Source of the DNA: Epiperipatus broadwayi
Lineage: Eukaryota > Onychophora > Udeonychophora > Euonychophora > Peripatidae
NCBI GenBank assembly: GCA_028023455.1
Contig: JAQFVV010000013.1
Location: 5,956,001-6,020,000 of the forward strand
Direction of reading: 5' to 3'
DNA length: 64,000 nucleotides
Positions 12,153-23,899 of this stretch are shown piece after piece; within the stretch, counting starts at the first letter, position 1; every line of letters starts with the position of its first letter. The position numbers and the translations under genes are program-made. A model generated the notes under the pieces. The model was not told where the DNA came from, searched no databases, and saw only the letters and a program-made list of their open reading frames with translations.

Positions 12153-12527
12153 TTTGAAAATAAGTAAATAATATAAATAAACATCGTGTATCACAAACTT
12201 ATGGCACTTTTTCTCTGTATACTAAAATAATAACTTTTTTCTTTAATACATTTAATTAGGTCTCTGACTACTGGTCCCATTGTCTCTATATTCTTTAGCT
12301 GCTGCATATTATTTCACCAATCTATCTAATCTGCCTTTTTTAGTTTAGTTTTAGTTTACCTACATTTCCTTTTAGCTCTTTCTATTAATTCTTTGAATGA
12401 GACATGTATTTTATTTAAAAAACTATTAAAGATAAGAAAAACAAACATTACCCACTTTCCCTCTGTTCAATTGTTCTCCATGTCTGAAAAAAACTATACA
12501 AATAATTAGTGATATACAAATATTAAT

Positions 12528-12567
<40 letters not shown>

Positions 12568-13735
12568 TAGCAGGTAGTACAAGTAATTCTCTGTATTGGA
12601 CACATTTGGTTTTTATTATTTAGACAACTGACCCACTACTGTGCTGACAATCAAATTTGCTGACAAATTTATTTATATGGGCGCCAGTGAGCAAAATGAG
12701 ATCAATAGGGCATGTGAAATAACCCATTGACCCCCAAACAATATATGATTGACTTAATTTTGTGATAAAACAATTCTATTGATGAATATTTATTATTTAT
12801 TAATAACTGACGCATTCCTGACCTGAGTTTAAATATAGGAGTTCAACTATTTTATTTTCACTAAGCATGAAGCTTTCACACAAAAGAAAATGTCAAAATT
12901 AATATTACAAAGAACTTTTATTTGTTGATATCATTTTTAATCTTGCTAGCATGAAAGCGTGTGAACTATTTAAGCATTTGGCCAACTGCATCTGGCTGTT
13001 TGGTGTACATGAAAGGTCTTCACCTGCTTTGAGGTTACTCTAGAAATTATTGTCATTAAAGCTTATTGTCACACTGAATTGGACTGCTTGACATATAATT
13101 CCCAGTTTGAAGGTCTTTGCCTGATTTGAGGCTACTAAAATTATGGAGCGAACATTTAATATATGTGCTAGCAAGCAATACTTTGAAATTAAAACTTTTA
13201 ACATGATATCATATTGGATATTTTTACATATATACTGAGATGAACACTAGTTAATTTTGACACAGACAAATGTTTCATTTATTTTACTCCTTGCTTTAAT
13301 CTACTCTTACTACTTTTCTAACGATAATTTTCTTTCCTCTTTACTGTCACAAACGCGTATAACACAAACGTATAATATATATACTGATATATATTCTATC
13401 TTATTACTTTTTCTCTTTACATAATTATTCTGACTAATGAATCTTTTACTGAATGAACATTTAAAAAAATAGTCTTGAAAACATTTTTAAGTATAACAAA
13501 AAAATTTACAAAATGACATTTTAATTTATTAAATCATTTCAGTTTTGCATTATAAATTGCATAACTTTTTTCAAATATATATAACATTCTACAAAAATAT
13601 CACTCTCTTCAGAAACATTTAATTTATCGAGATGTCAATTGACTGAGTAACTGAAATCATAATTACTATCTACAGGGTGTGTGTGGGGTTTATTAATTGA
13701 AGCCCCAATGATTGGGCAGCCAAAAACATAACCAA
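12153..13735. other. Non-coding interior of the outer element
   Basis: AT-rich DNA between gag and repeat A'. No gene is seen. It includes a (CA)n(TA)n microsatellite at 12528-12568. Just inside repeat A', the minus strand reads TTGGTTATGTTTTTGGCTGC, containing a TGG that could be a primer site if A' is an LTR, but the match to a tRNA is not evident. Confidence 0.45.
12528..12568. repeat. (CA)n(TA)n microsatellite
   Basis: About 11 CA units run directly into about 9 TA units. Simple-sequence repeat without other signal. Confidence 0.95.
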
Positions 13736-16417
13736 GTACCGATCGAAAAACTCCAACTAAATGCAAGTCAAATCCAAACACAGTGGTTCAAACTGAATTC
13801 AAACCCAACTCACCAGCTCAGATTAATAGAAATCTAAATCGACGGCACAGTGCTATGCACCAAGAAACTAGCTCAATGGTTGGTGAGGATTAGAGACCCC
13901 TGAACTGACACTAATATTGGATAATAAATTAACTAAGATAATTTTAAATCAAATCATATGTATATGTTCAGATTGCCAACACAGACAGTGAGCCTTAACA
14001 TTTAATCTAATTATTGAATAAGAGAATTAAAAAATAAGAAACCAAGTGTGTTTATAAAATATTTAATAATAATAGTAATAGTTTTGTTTGAATTTTAAAT
14101 GAGATTATATTAATCACCTCTAGCCTTTAACAGAGCTTATAATTATAATAAGAGTGGCAGTCCTTATTATATGCCAATGAGTATTACACAATATTATGAA
14201 ATTCTATGTCCATGCCCCCAACAAGAAACTAAAGGCAGATAAAGGTATTCAGTTGTAAAGGAAATTATTACTCTAATTTTATACGAAAAAAATGTGAGAT
14301 TTATTTTCACATTCGCAAATCCATTCATGAAGAGAAAGATACGTACTTAGGGAATATACTTTAACCTGCATTATAAAACTTATTTAATTTGAGATAACTG
14401 AGAATATGTTTGACTTTAATTTAAATCACTTCATCACAAATTATGAGCATAAAAGCGGGCTTTACTGGAACAGAGAGGTGCTGACAAATTATGAGCTATA
14501 AACTGAAATTGAAAGATAATAGCTGGTCGGTGATTTAAGTCTTATGGCAGCTTGTATTTCACAATTCTTACCCTTTAAGGAGGCAATGGAACCCGGGAAA
14601 GCCAGGTCGAGTTGTAACTATGAACCTTTGGTGTTCCGAATATAATATAAGCAGGGGAGAAAGTGCTTTCTTCCTCGATAATTTAAAATATCAGTAATAT
14701 TACCACCGACAAGCCTGTGAAATGAACGATAGCCCTACGTCAGCAACATTCGAAGATGATGACTTGATAGTCACTGTTTGAAAAATAAAACCCAATTTTA
14801 TTATAGAATGCTCTACATGATGACTTGATCAAATGAATTAAAGTCAAATGAGCTTTTAACTAACATTACTTTAAAGCATTTATAAAATTATATTAATTAT
14901 GCCCCAAACATCATGCCCTTCCTGAATCTTAATAAAAAATAACAGGAATTTGAATTAGAATACAGTATATTTAGTTGATTCCTTTATCGACCTTCTTTTG
15001 CAAAATATTTTAACATTATATATGAGTAAATAAATATTGGTGAAATGAGAAAATAGCTGAGGCATAGATTAGAAATAGAGCTAATAATTTATTATTAGCC
15101 AATTATAAAAATAGTAAACATTTAATAATTTCTTTTGACTCGATGATTAATAGAACGTATAAATTTAGTTCTAATGGGTGAGGATTACGATTAGACTTAA
15201 TATTATATTATTTGCATAAAGCAAATGGAACAAAGGAGCTCATCGAGTCACACGATAAATATATATAATATAGTAAATGAACCGCCATCGTAAGAAAGAA
15301 AAATTAAATCTAAGGACTAGAGATTGAGAGAATTTATATAATTTAAAATAGCATAAAAAAAGGTTTACACAGAGATTATTACATTAAAGAATGAAAAAAG
15401 CTCTTAAATGGAGTGTAAAGTAAAGTTCGGAAACTGACCAGAAAGTTTAAGGTTCATTATGGAAATATATTAACCATTTTTTCCGGGACTGGTTCCTTAG
15501 TTTACAAGTCCAAGTTGATGGAAACATAGGCACACATTTAGTTGATTACTTGAACAGCATTTTGATTGATTTTGGCAGCATGATTTGTCAGAAAGGATTT
15601 AGCAACTTCATTGAAGATTTTCAGAGAACTCCAGGCACAGTAGACAGATTCCTGATGTTTTAGCCCTTCACCATGATCGAAACACTATTTAAATTTATGA
15701 TTTTCAAATGCATAGAGTTTACTGGCACTTCTTTACAACAAAGATGGCTTCTTCTTTCTCCAAACTTTTCAGAACTATTTATACTGTCCTCTGATGTCTT
15801 CAGGCTAGTGCTTCTTTCATTATCAATGTTACAAAATCTACTAGTTGTTTTTAGATACATTCCTTCAATAAGATTTTCAAACTCATTAACTTGAATTCAT
15901 TTTCTAATTATAAAATGAATTCTTAAAATCAGAAAAATGATTTTAATTAGGAAATCCTTACATTTTAAATACTTATCTTTTTTTCTAATTAATAAAACTT
16001 TAACCATTGTTTTGGAGAGGGAAAATCTGAAAGCTTATCGAAAGAATGTAGCTTTTAATTATTAAAAATTTAACAAATTATTTAAAAATAAAATCAAACA
16101 TTCCCAACGCAATGAAACTTTTGAACAATTATATATATTTAAATATTTACAAATATATACGCACAATCCATGCAGTTATAATATATAAAAATTCATGAAT
16201 AATTTTATCATGAATTTATTAATAGCATTGATTAATTTAAACTCAAACAAATTAATTTTAATACACCTTTATGTAATAGTTTTTCTTTATGGAAATTAGC
16301 ATGGATTGAATGTATAAATTCCCATTGCATCGGAAATTTAAGGTTAGTACTGGGGTTTGAAGTGGGCTTATGGCTAGATGTCATGAAGCTAGGATCGAAC
16401 GCAGATCCGACTGCTTC
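13736..16417. repeat. Long direct repeat, copy A' (pairs with 1747-4447)
   Basis: Same 2.7 kb unit as 1747-4447 in the same orientation, starting GTACC and ending CTGCTTC. It keeps one copy of the 44-bp unit duplicated in A. It has about 30 extra bases near 15608-15637 and, read on minus, a perfect B-box-like GTTCGATCC near its right end. After CTGCTTC the flank reads aatatatatt. The stretch atatatatt also precedes GTACC at 1738-1746, a possible but low-complexity target duplication for an outer element spanning both repeats. Confidence 0.8.
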
Positions 16418-17913
16418 AATATATATTCGGTGTGTCAAAAAAATACACATATATTCCCTTCTTTTCTACAAATTTCTTTAAGACTATTAATTTTTGCTGT
16501 ATATTTTATTTTGTTCCTTACATACACCAATCCCCCTTTCCTGCATTATCACTTTTGATTGTTGCCTAAATATTACACTGACATCCACCTCAATAGATAC
16601 AAAAAAATACGTGCATTGTATTTGTATATAGTTATAACGATCTGTTATTTCCACCCTATTTTTACCTGACAAAATGACAGAAAATGAAAGGCAGACTTCA
16701 CTACCTGTCGTCTCCCTCTCTTTATTCAAAAGAACTTTTTTTTATTTTATTTCAACTCAATAGTGTATTGCCATAATATATTAGCAACTCATATTTTCCT
16801 TGTTTGGCACTTGGGGAAAAACATTTTTCACTTATACTTTATCACAATATATTGTGTTCACAATCCAAGCTGCAAATACATTAATAACATCTTGTTTTCT
16901 TGTTGATTTCTCTTATCTCAGGTCATGTTTTTTTTAAGATACATTGTTTGGGTAGCCATTGTACCATTTTTTTTATCCATTATGTATTTATTAGATGGGA
17001 ACGATGATGTGTTTAGGTTTATAATATATATATATATATCTGTTGCAAACATATGCATTACCTATCACAATCACACCTAATCTATGTTATAGAATCTAAC
17101 AAGTTAAGTTTTAGTGTAAGTGTTGTATATTTCCATGTAATACATTCCTAATTATAACATATCGGCTTGGATATATGCAGTGATTAGCATTATCTATTTA
17201 AGCCTTAACATAAATATAAAAAAACAAATTGATCTATTTAAATTATAGGCTAAATTTTCCTTCCATAGTCATATTTAATAGTTTAAATTTGTTTTTTTTT
17301 TTAATTAGGCACCAGGATGTTATTTAAACATCCCTATTAAATCAACAATGAAGTGATCTTTATCCTGAATCAAAATTCCTCTCTCTAACATAAAATAACA
17401 ATTCCCTAAGATTTTTATGAACTAATGAAAATATATATGTATAAGTATCTTAGTACCTGAATAATTAATTTAAAATACAATAAAGGGTATTGGTATCAAC
17501 AGTTGAATTTTTAAAGAAAACTGCTGAGAGAATGCATTTACTAGACCTGAACAAATGACCCATTGTATCTCATTGTGTCTCTTTTCTTTTTTCTTTATTT
17601 TAGGTATACTTATTTTAAGGTAATCAATTATATAAAAAAAATGTAATAATAAAGGTTTCAGGGATTTATTAATCATATTTAAAGTTCATTGTGGTCTGTC
17701 AAATTTTATTTACTTTTCTCTCCTTTATGTTTATAGTTAGGTAATATGTAGAATATCTCAGAAAGTTATTTGAATAAACATTATAAGTTTAAAGTTGATT
17801 TTTTGCCAGTAAGATTGTTCTGTAGATTAATATTTTTTTTAATAAATATGATCCTCAGGTTTTTTTTTTGATTTTCAGGTTAGGTTTAACTTCAAATGAG
17901 GTTTCCATTTCAG
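16418..17913. other. AT-rich stretch, no gene recognised
   Basis: Intron-like or intergenic AT-rich DNA with T runs and a short TA tract near 17020. A minus-strand frame of 80 codons at 16487-16729 is unrelated to anything I know and probably chance. Confidence 0.5.
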
Positions 17914-18006
17914 GCAGGTGATGACTTCATTCTTCTAAATCATTATACAGATGTTTTGAGGGAAAAGAAGATCTATGATGTACAGGCATTCCAGCCACCC
18001 ATCTGA
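17914..18006 (+). CDS. Possible terminal exon of an unknown host gene
   Basis: A pyrimidine-rich tract and TTTCAG end at 17913. They are followed by 30 codons and a TGA: AGDDFILLNHYTDVLREKKI, then YDVQAFQPPI. Codon composition is balanced and far less AT-biased than the surroundings, and the peptide alternates hydrophobic and charged residues as real proteins do. The next 350 bases look like a 3' UTR without frames. The frame is also open back to an ATG at 17896, but the splice-acceptor reading is more natural. I do not recognise the protein and see no upstream exon I can defend. It could be a chance frame. Confidence 0.3.
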   Translation, partial: AGDDFILLNHYTDVLREKKIYDVQAFQPPI

Positions 18007-19152
18007 ATATGACAACTATCTTGAGATAATAGTGCATCTTGTGGTATATATATATGAAAGAGAAAGCTTTCTCATGTCTGTCCCTTTCATATTATTTTGA
18101 AAAACTCTTCATATATGTGTATGTTAAACACCTCCTGAATTCCTTCTTCAAACTTTTTATCTTTTGTTAGATTTTTGCTTTCAAAGTTTTCTTTTTTGTA
18201 ACTACCATGGCCATATTTAATTGCCAATATTACACTTTGCAGAACTTTTATCAATATTTGAAATCAATCTTTTTTTTTATTATTTAACTTCTCTCTTTCT
18301 TTTTTTTTTAATTAAAAAAAACTCAGTGTGTACTGCCTTAAAGAAAATAAATTGTCTAATTTCAATCAAATAACGATTTATTATGTATTTTATTTATATA
18401 AATACAAATCCACCTAACTTACTTTTATTTTATTTTCTTATATTCCATTCTCAGCAAAATCTTCTAATTCAACTGCCAACACACCTTGCATTGTTGCAAT
18501 ATATATATATATATGGTTAAGTTAATGTAACACACCTTGCATTGTTGCAATATATATATATATATGGTTAAGTTAATGTAATGCACATTTTAAAATTAAT
18601 TTTTTGAATGCTTTACTTTTTATTATGTATAGTTTTTATAATTATCTGACTTATAAAATTTCTCATTAAAAACACTTTAAAATCAGTATCATTTATTCAC
18701 TTTTTATAAAAATGCAGTCTTAATTAGATAAAACTAACAAAAAGAAATGTAATATACTGTTGATTGCTGTAATTTTAATAATGTGATTTTTTTTTTTTGT
18801 CAATATTATTTACTCTCACAATGTCAGGTATTTTTGCCTGGAGGAAATTAAAATTTCTATGGAAAAAAAAATTAAATAGAAATTAATTAAATAAAATTGT
18901 TTTAAAAGTAACACATTTTTTGATTTATTTTTATTGCCCTTTAATTCTGTATATAGAGAATGTTTAATTTTAATTACATGCTTAATAAAATATGTATATA
19001 TATATATTTTGTAGGGATTGTTCATATTCAGAATGAAAACCATCTTTACCTTCAGTCGGTCAGAAATCTTACTATTGATTGCAGTATAAGAATATTAAAT
19101 AAGTTTAATAATCAAGTACATATATAGTATTTATATTTTAAGCTAGATTAAA
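18007..19152. other. AT-rich stretch with small tandem repeats
   Basis: No gene. It contains the 51-bp tandem duplication listed separately and AATAAA-like sites near 18345 that could serve the putative exon upstream. Confidence 0.45.
18479..18580. repeat. Perfect 51-bp tandem duplication
   Basis: The unit acacaccttgcattgttgca followed by a TA run and ggttaagttaatgta is repeated twice without change, including the length of its TA tract. The identity points to a recent event. Confidence 0.9.
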
Positions 19153-19156
19153 TTAA

Positions 19157-19255
19157 AGGGGTTTTGAATCCAGACTTTCAATATCTCTTTAGTCATCAAC
19201 TCCGTCTTCTACAACTGATACACAGGACAAGATACATCTAAAAAAAAAAGGTCTC

Positions 19256-19292
<37 letters not shown>

Positions 19293-19684
19293 TGCTGAAC
19301 CAGAACTCATCAGTTGGTCTGGATCATCATTTCTCGCACAGATATATAGTCAGTGCTCAGTTTATATTAAGATATCAAATCTTCAAACAAGGGTTTCAAA
19401 CACACTATCATCAGTTTTTCAATGATATGAATGGCTGAAGAATTAGAGAAGATTGAAGTCTGTTTATTAATGTTTGAAGATTTGCTATCTTAATATAAAC
19501 TGAGCATTAATTATATATATGTGTGAGAGATGATGATCCGGACCAACATATGAGTGCTGTTCAGCATAAAATACATATATTGGAGATCATTTATCTTTTT
19601 CGCATGTATGTGGTCATGTGTATCGATTATATAAGATGGAGTGGATGACTAAAGGAAGCTTGAAAGTCTGAATTCAAATTCCCT
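19157..19684. mobile_element. TTAA-flanked foldback MITE, copy 1
   Basis: TTAA stands at 19153-19156 and 19685-19688. Between them the left end reads AGGGGTTTTGAATCCAGACT and the inverted right end reads AGGGAATTTGAATTCAGACT. The inverted homology continues inward for about 200 bases with interruptions, including TTTAGTCATC and CTGAGCA motifs. The left arm carries a long (TA)n at 19261-19291. No coding capacity. The TTAA target suggests a piggyBac-like or other TTAA/TA-specific transposase acting in trans; the termini do not match the classic piggyBac CCC start, so the superfamily is open. Related sequence occurs at 28128-28238 and 47796-48492. Confidence 0.75.
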
Positions 19685-19688
19685 TTAA

Positions 19689-20869
19689 TAAAAAGTTTAA
19701 ATAAATAATACTTTCTATTTATCACAATTGCAATATATTATGTATTGTTGAAGTATTTTTATTTACATAATGAATACATTTTGATCAGTACTGTTTTATC
19801 TTCAGATGAAATTTATCATTTTAATTTGTGAAGATGACATCAGTTTCCTATAACGTTAGTAGTCTTACAAAATGGTCGCCATTTAAAAAAGGTGAATGTT
19901 TGATTAAAAAAAAAAAAATTTAAAGATTACTATAGGAAATAGTTAATTGTTAATCAAAGTAGTGGGTAGAAATTGATGATGATATCTATGGTGAATCCTC
20001 AGATAAGGTTCGTTATTTAAAGTAAATTGGATGTTTATTCATTCTTTGATAAAAAAAAAATCTTAATTCATTAATAGCAGAGATCTGATTTCAGTCCTAA
20101 AATTTTTGCAAAGTACTGTTGTATATATAATTTTTAATATATTAAATAATCATTTTTATTATTTAATAAACTTCATACCATTTCACCAAGAACGACAACA
20201 TATACATGAGCATAGACACATCCACACACATATATAATTTTCAACAATCACTTTTTTAATTGAATGAATTTAAAATTTTTCTGATTGTTTTGTTATTTGT
20301 TTGATAGAACTTTTCATTCTAATGGTTTTATGCCAACTATTTTTCAATCTGAAAATGTCACTTTTATGTGTTGACTTAGAAGATTTCTTGTCACTCTAAT
20401 TAGTAGCAGGAAAGTAAATTACACTCTAAATTGACTTATCCTGATTGCTTTACTTTAACTAATTTTACTCGAATTTTTTTAAAATTCAGTTCTAAAAAAA
20501 CCCCCATAAAATTGCTTTTCAAATGTATTTACTCTTAATTAATTTTAGTAAGAAATTGAATATTTAACCGAACAAGCATTAAACTCAGGCTAGTCATTGT
20601 TAATACTGAATGCTGTCAAATTTCATTTTAGAACAAGTTCTGAATTAAAGTTACAATACATGTTTTTTTTTTTACTTTAAAAAAAAAAAAATCATTATTT
20701 CATCAGAATGGCCAAATTTTGTTCTGATACAAAATCTTGTTTTAAATATAATGCCATATTTTAATTACTATATATATATATAATAAAAATAATTATAACA
20801 TTAATAAAAATATTATTTCAATTCCATTGCTAATTATTGTCTTATGTATATATATATATTTGGGGGGGG
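19689..20869. other. AT-rich stretch, no gene recognised
   Basis: Homopolymer runs and AT-rich DNA. An 11-base G run at 20862-20872 follows a short TA tract at the left edge of the RTE remnant. Confidence 0.45.
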
Positions 20870-22330
20870 GGGTAAAATATTCTTTACAATCATTACTTCT
20901 AAATTGCCAAGTATTTTATATGAAGTAATGATATATGCAATCAAATCTACTAAGAAGGGAAATGCTTTAAGAATTATTGGAACTATTACTGATGATTTAA
21001 AAGAAACAAGTGAAAAAATAGAAAAATTCTTGGCAAAATTATATACAAAATATCTAAATGATAAAGATGTAACAGATGATTGAAAGAATGAAGTAAAAAT
21101 ATTGATATTTAAGAAAGGTGATAAAGAAGATATTAAAAATTACAGACAGATCAATCAGTTTTCTATCAATGCTATATAAAATCTTTAGCAAGATATTTAT
21201 AACATCTTTGTAACAAAGTTTGAATTCTAACCAACCTAAAAAACAAATTGGATTTACACGTTATTTTAGCATAAGAAATCACATCCAAATATTAACAAAA
21301 TTATGGAAAGGACCAATGAATAATACTTACTTATTATGCTTTGAATAGATTATGAAATGTATTTAATTCTATATGCTTTATGGTGGATCATCAAGATGTA
21401 GACCAAGAATATTGCCATATAAATGTGGTGAGTATATTACATCATGATACTAAGAAGATTAACATTGGAATGAGTATATGCTAGGATCATTTCATATCTT
21501 CAAAACTTTACAGCTATTTTATAAAAATTATTTTGTGGAATAAAATGGAAAGCTAAGGGAGTAAAAGTAAATGGAGATTAATTATTTCACCTAGATTTTG
21601 CAGACAATGTAGTTGCTTTTGCAAATAATGCATCAGAACTTCAGATTACATTACAAGATTTATCAGATGAAGATAAGAGAGAAGAATTAAAGTAAAATGC
21701 CAGACAGATTAATGTAATGTTCATTTGATTTTCTCAGAAGAAGACAATGAAAATTAATAATTGCAAATTAGAAGTTAACTATAAATTCCTTGGTCAGATT
21801 ATAAGTACAAATGAAATAAATAATGGATGAAACTAATCATAGAATTATAAGGAAATATGTCTATGTGCTTGAAAAGGAAAGATTTTAGTAGATGTGTTTC
21901 ATTAGTTCTTACTTATAAATCTGAGACTTGTACATTTAACAGAAGAATAATACAGAGACTTCAGACGACTCAGTGAAGTATGGAAAGATGTAAAACAAAA
22001 AGAGAACTAATTAAAATATATAGGTGAGAGAATAAAGAAGTTGCAATGATTTCATTGGAAGAATTAGAGACTGAAATGGAATTGAACTGAACACATTGTT
22101 AGAAGTACCAAATGGACAATTGGAATTTTAAATTAAGATTGCAAATGGTTATAAAAGATCTAGAACAATTCTAGACATGAAATAAATAGATAAAGTAGGA
22201 ATGATCATTGGTATAATGTGGAGGAAAATTACGAACTAAGAGACTGGATTAAACTTAAATAGACCATTTTAAAGTGGAATGATAATGATTGAATGTAACG
22301 ATGATTTGTAGTTGCCTGTGTGTATTTATA
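20870..22330 (+). pseudogene. RTE-type LINE reverse transcriptase remnant
   Basis: Plus-strand frames, broken by many stops and shifts, spell recognisable RTE-like RT text. The order is a lead-in YEVMIYAIKSTKKG, then ITDDLKE near 20985. Next comes FKKGDKEDIKNYRQI at about 21100-21150, matching the RTE motif KGDxxxxxNYRPI. Near 21590 is LDFADNVVAFA, the catalytic FADD box with the second Asp changed to Asn. Near 21790 is YKFLGQIISTNE, the usual YLGQ(I/V)I block. The region after 22190 matches the C-terminal tail seen also at 49690-50020. The endonuclease half is absent (5' truncated). Dead copy. Confidence 0.7.
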
Positions 22331-22849
22331 AAAAACAATTAAATAATTATATTCCTGATCCTATGATTTAATAGTATGAATACCCAATTCATGTTCAGAA
22401 GATCCTGATTTACATCTGGAGAGGGTCTGAATAAAATAAGAATGCATTTATGGAGAAATAAAGACTTTCACAAGAAGCTTTTTAAAAATAACAGAAAATA
22501 TAAATTAGTTACTGCAAGGAAAAACATTATGAAAATAGTGAGAAACCTCATCCAAAAAAAATCTTTGTTTGTTGAATTATTTTTACTTATTTTAATTTAT
22601 ACAGATGCCACCTGATATTAAACATCAGGAAATAGACAGACACTTATATATATTTTTTACATATATATTTAAATTAAGCTTTGAAAATATTTCCATTAAT
22701 ATGATGATAATGACCAAAAATTCTTCCCAATGAATTAGACATGGAATATATATGCAGATCAGACACTATTATATATTTAATTAACACACTATTTAAACCA
22801 ATAACAAACAATAGTTTACTACAAAACTATAAGTATCAGACAAATATAA

Positions 22850-23812
22850 TTTTCTTCTGATAAATATAATTTTTTCATTTTTTTTTCAATAAAACCATTT
22901 CTCCAATTTCTTTTTTATCCTTTTTTTTTTAGTTCGCATACATAGTGGAAAACAATAGTTATTTATAAAGTGTCCACAGTTTGTTTTGATTAATTTTAAA
23001 CATTAGTCTTTCAATTAAATCTTATAATACATCTTATTATTTTTATTATATTCCCTAAATATTATCACATATATGACTGACTCTCACAAATTTAATACAT
23101 TTTCATTTATATCATAAGCTTAATAGCATAGTTACACACACATATATAATATCAGATAGTTTTAATTAACATAACTTTTTTACAATGAGAACTCCAGAAA
23201 GTGTCCAGTTTAGGTCTAAATACCAATTTAACAACAACACAACTAATTAGTGAGGTAGTTATTTGAAACTGATCCTAATTTACTAGGAGAAAATTTAGTT
23301 TAACTAAAGTATTACCTTGGATTTGATAAAACTGTGAATAAATTCACCATATTGCATATAACAAATCATTTAACAGTGATTGAATAATTGCATTATATGA
23401 TAAGTTCTATTCTAAAATTTGGTCATAGTAATGAGGAGGGGAGTTGATTTATGCACAAATTGATTTAATATAATTTAAAAATAAACCTTTAACAGAAAAT
23501 ATCAATAATTATGTTACATTCATATTTTTTATCTTTTTTTCACTTGGATATTAATTATTTTACAAGTGGGCACATTTGTTTTGGGAATATTAAAGAAAAG
23601 TTTTTTCCAAATGGTAACAAATCATAATATGTATATAGTAAATATGAGATGAAGCAAATTTCTTTTTTTTTTATTTTCCAAATCTTTTTTTTTTTAACTT
23701 CAGTTGTTTTAAAAAAACAAATAACTTTTAAAAAAAAAACTTTTCCTTCCTGCTTCATCACTCAGTAATATAAAATGTAGTTACTAAAATAAAACTTAAA
23801 TGATTAATACAT
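22850..23812. repeat. Unclassified repeat R, copy 1, left part
   Basis: This stretch aligns with 27110-28785 in the same orientation. Shared blocks include the (C)AATAAAA-CCATTTCT start near 22890/27127, the GTCAGTTTAG-type block near 23205/27440, and the AAATCATAAnA...AGTAAATAT..GAAGCAAATTTCTTT block near 23620/28565. An inverted partial copy lies at 26485-26660. Similarity is moderate, so the copies are old. No protein coding is visible. Confidence 0.55.
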
Positions 23813-23899
23813 CAGACAGCTTGAGTCTTTGTAACATGTCATCTGCTCGCTTCAGCTGATTGATTGAAATTTTGTTTTCTTTTTTAAATTGCATAAAAC
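23796..23899 (-). CDS. Doubtful exon-like frame, minus strand
   Basis: After a minus-strand ATAG acceptor-like site, about 34 codons read GFMQFKKENKISINQLKRAD and then DMLQRLKLSDVLII before a TAA. The composition is protein-like (amphipathic, charged). It straddles the junction between repeat R and segment X, and no partner exon is visible, so chance is quite possible. Confidence 0.15.

Noticed and set aside
1747-16417. Possible tandem gene duplication explaining the 2.7 kb repeats
   Set aside because: The repeats contain no gene and enclose retroelement gag, so an element-derived origin fits better.
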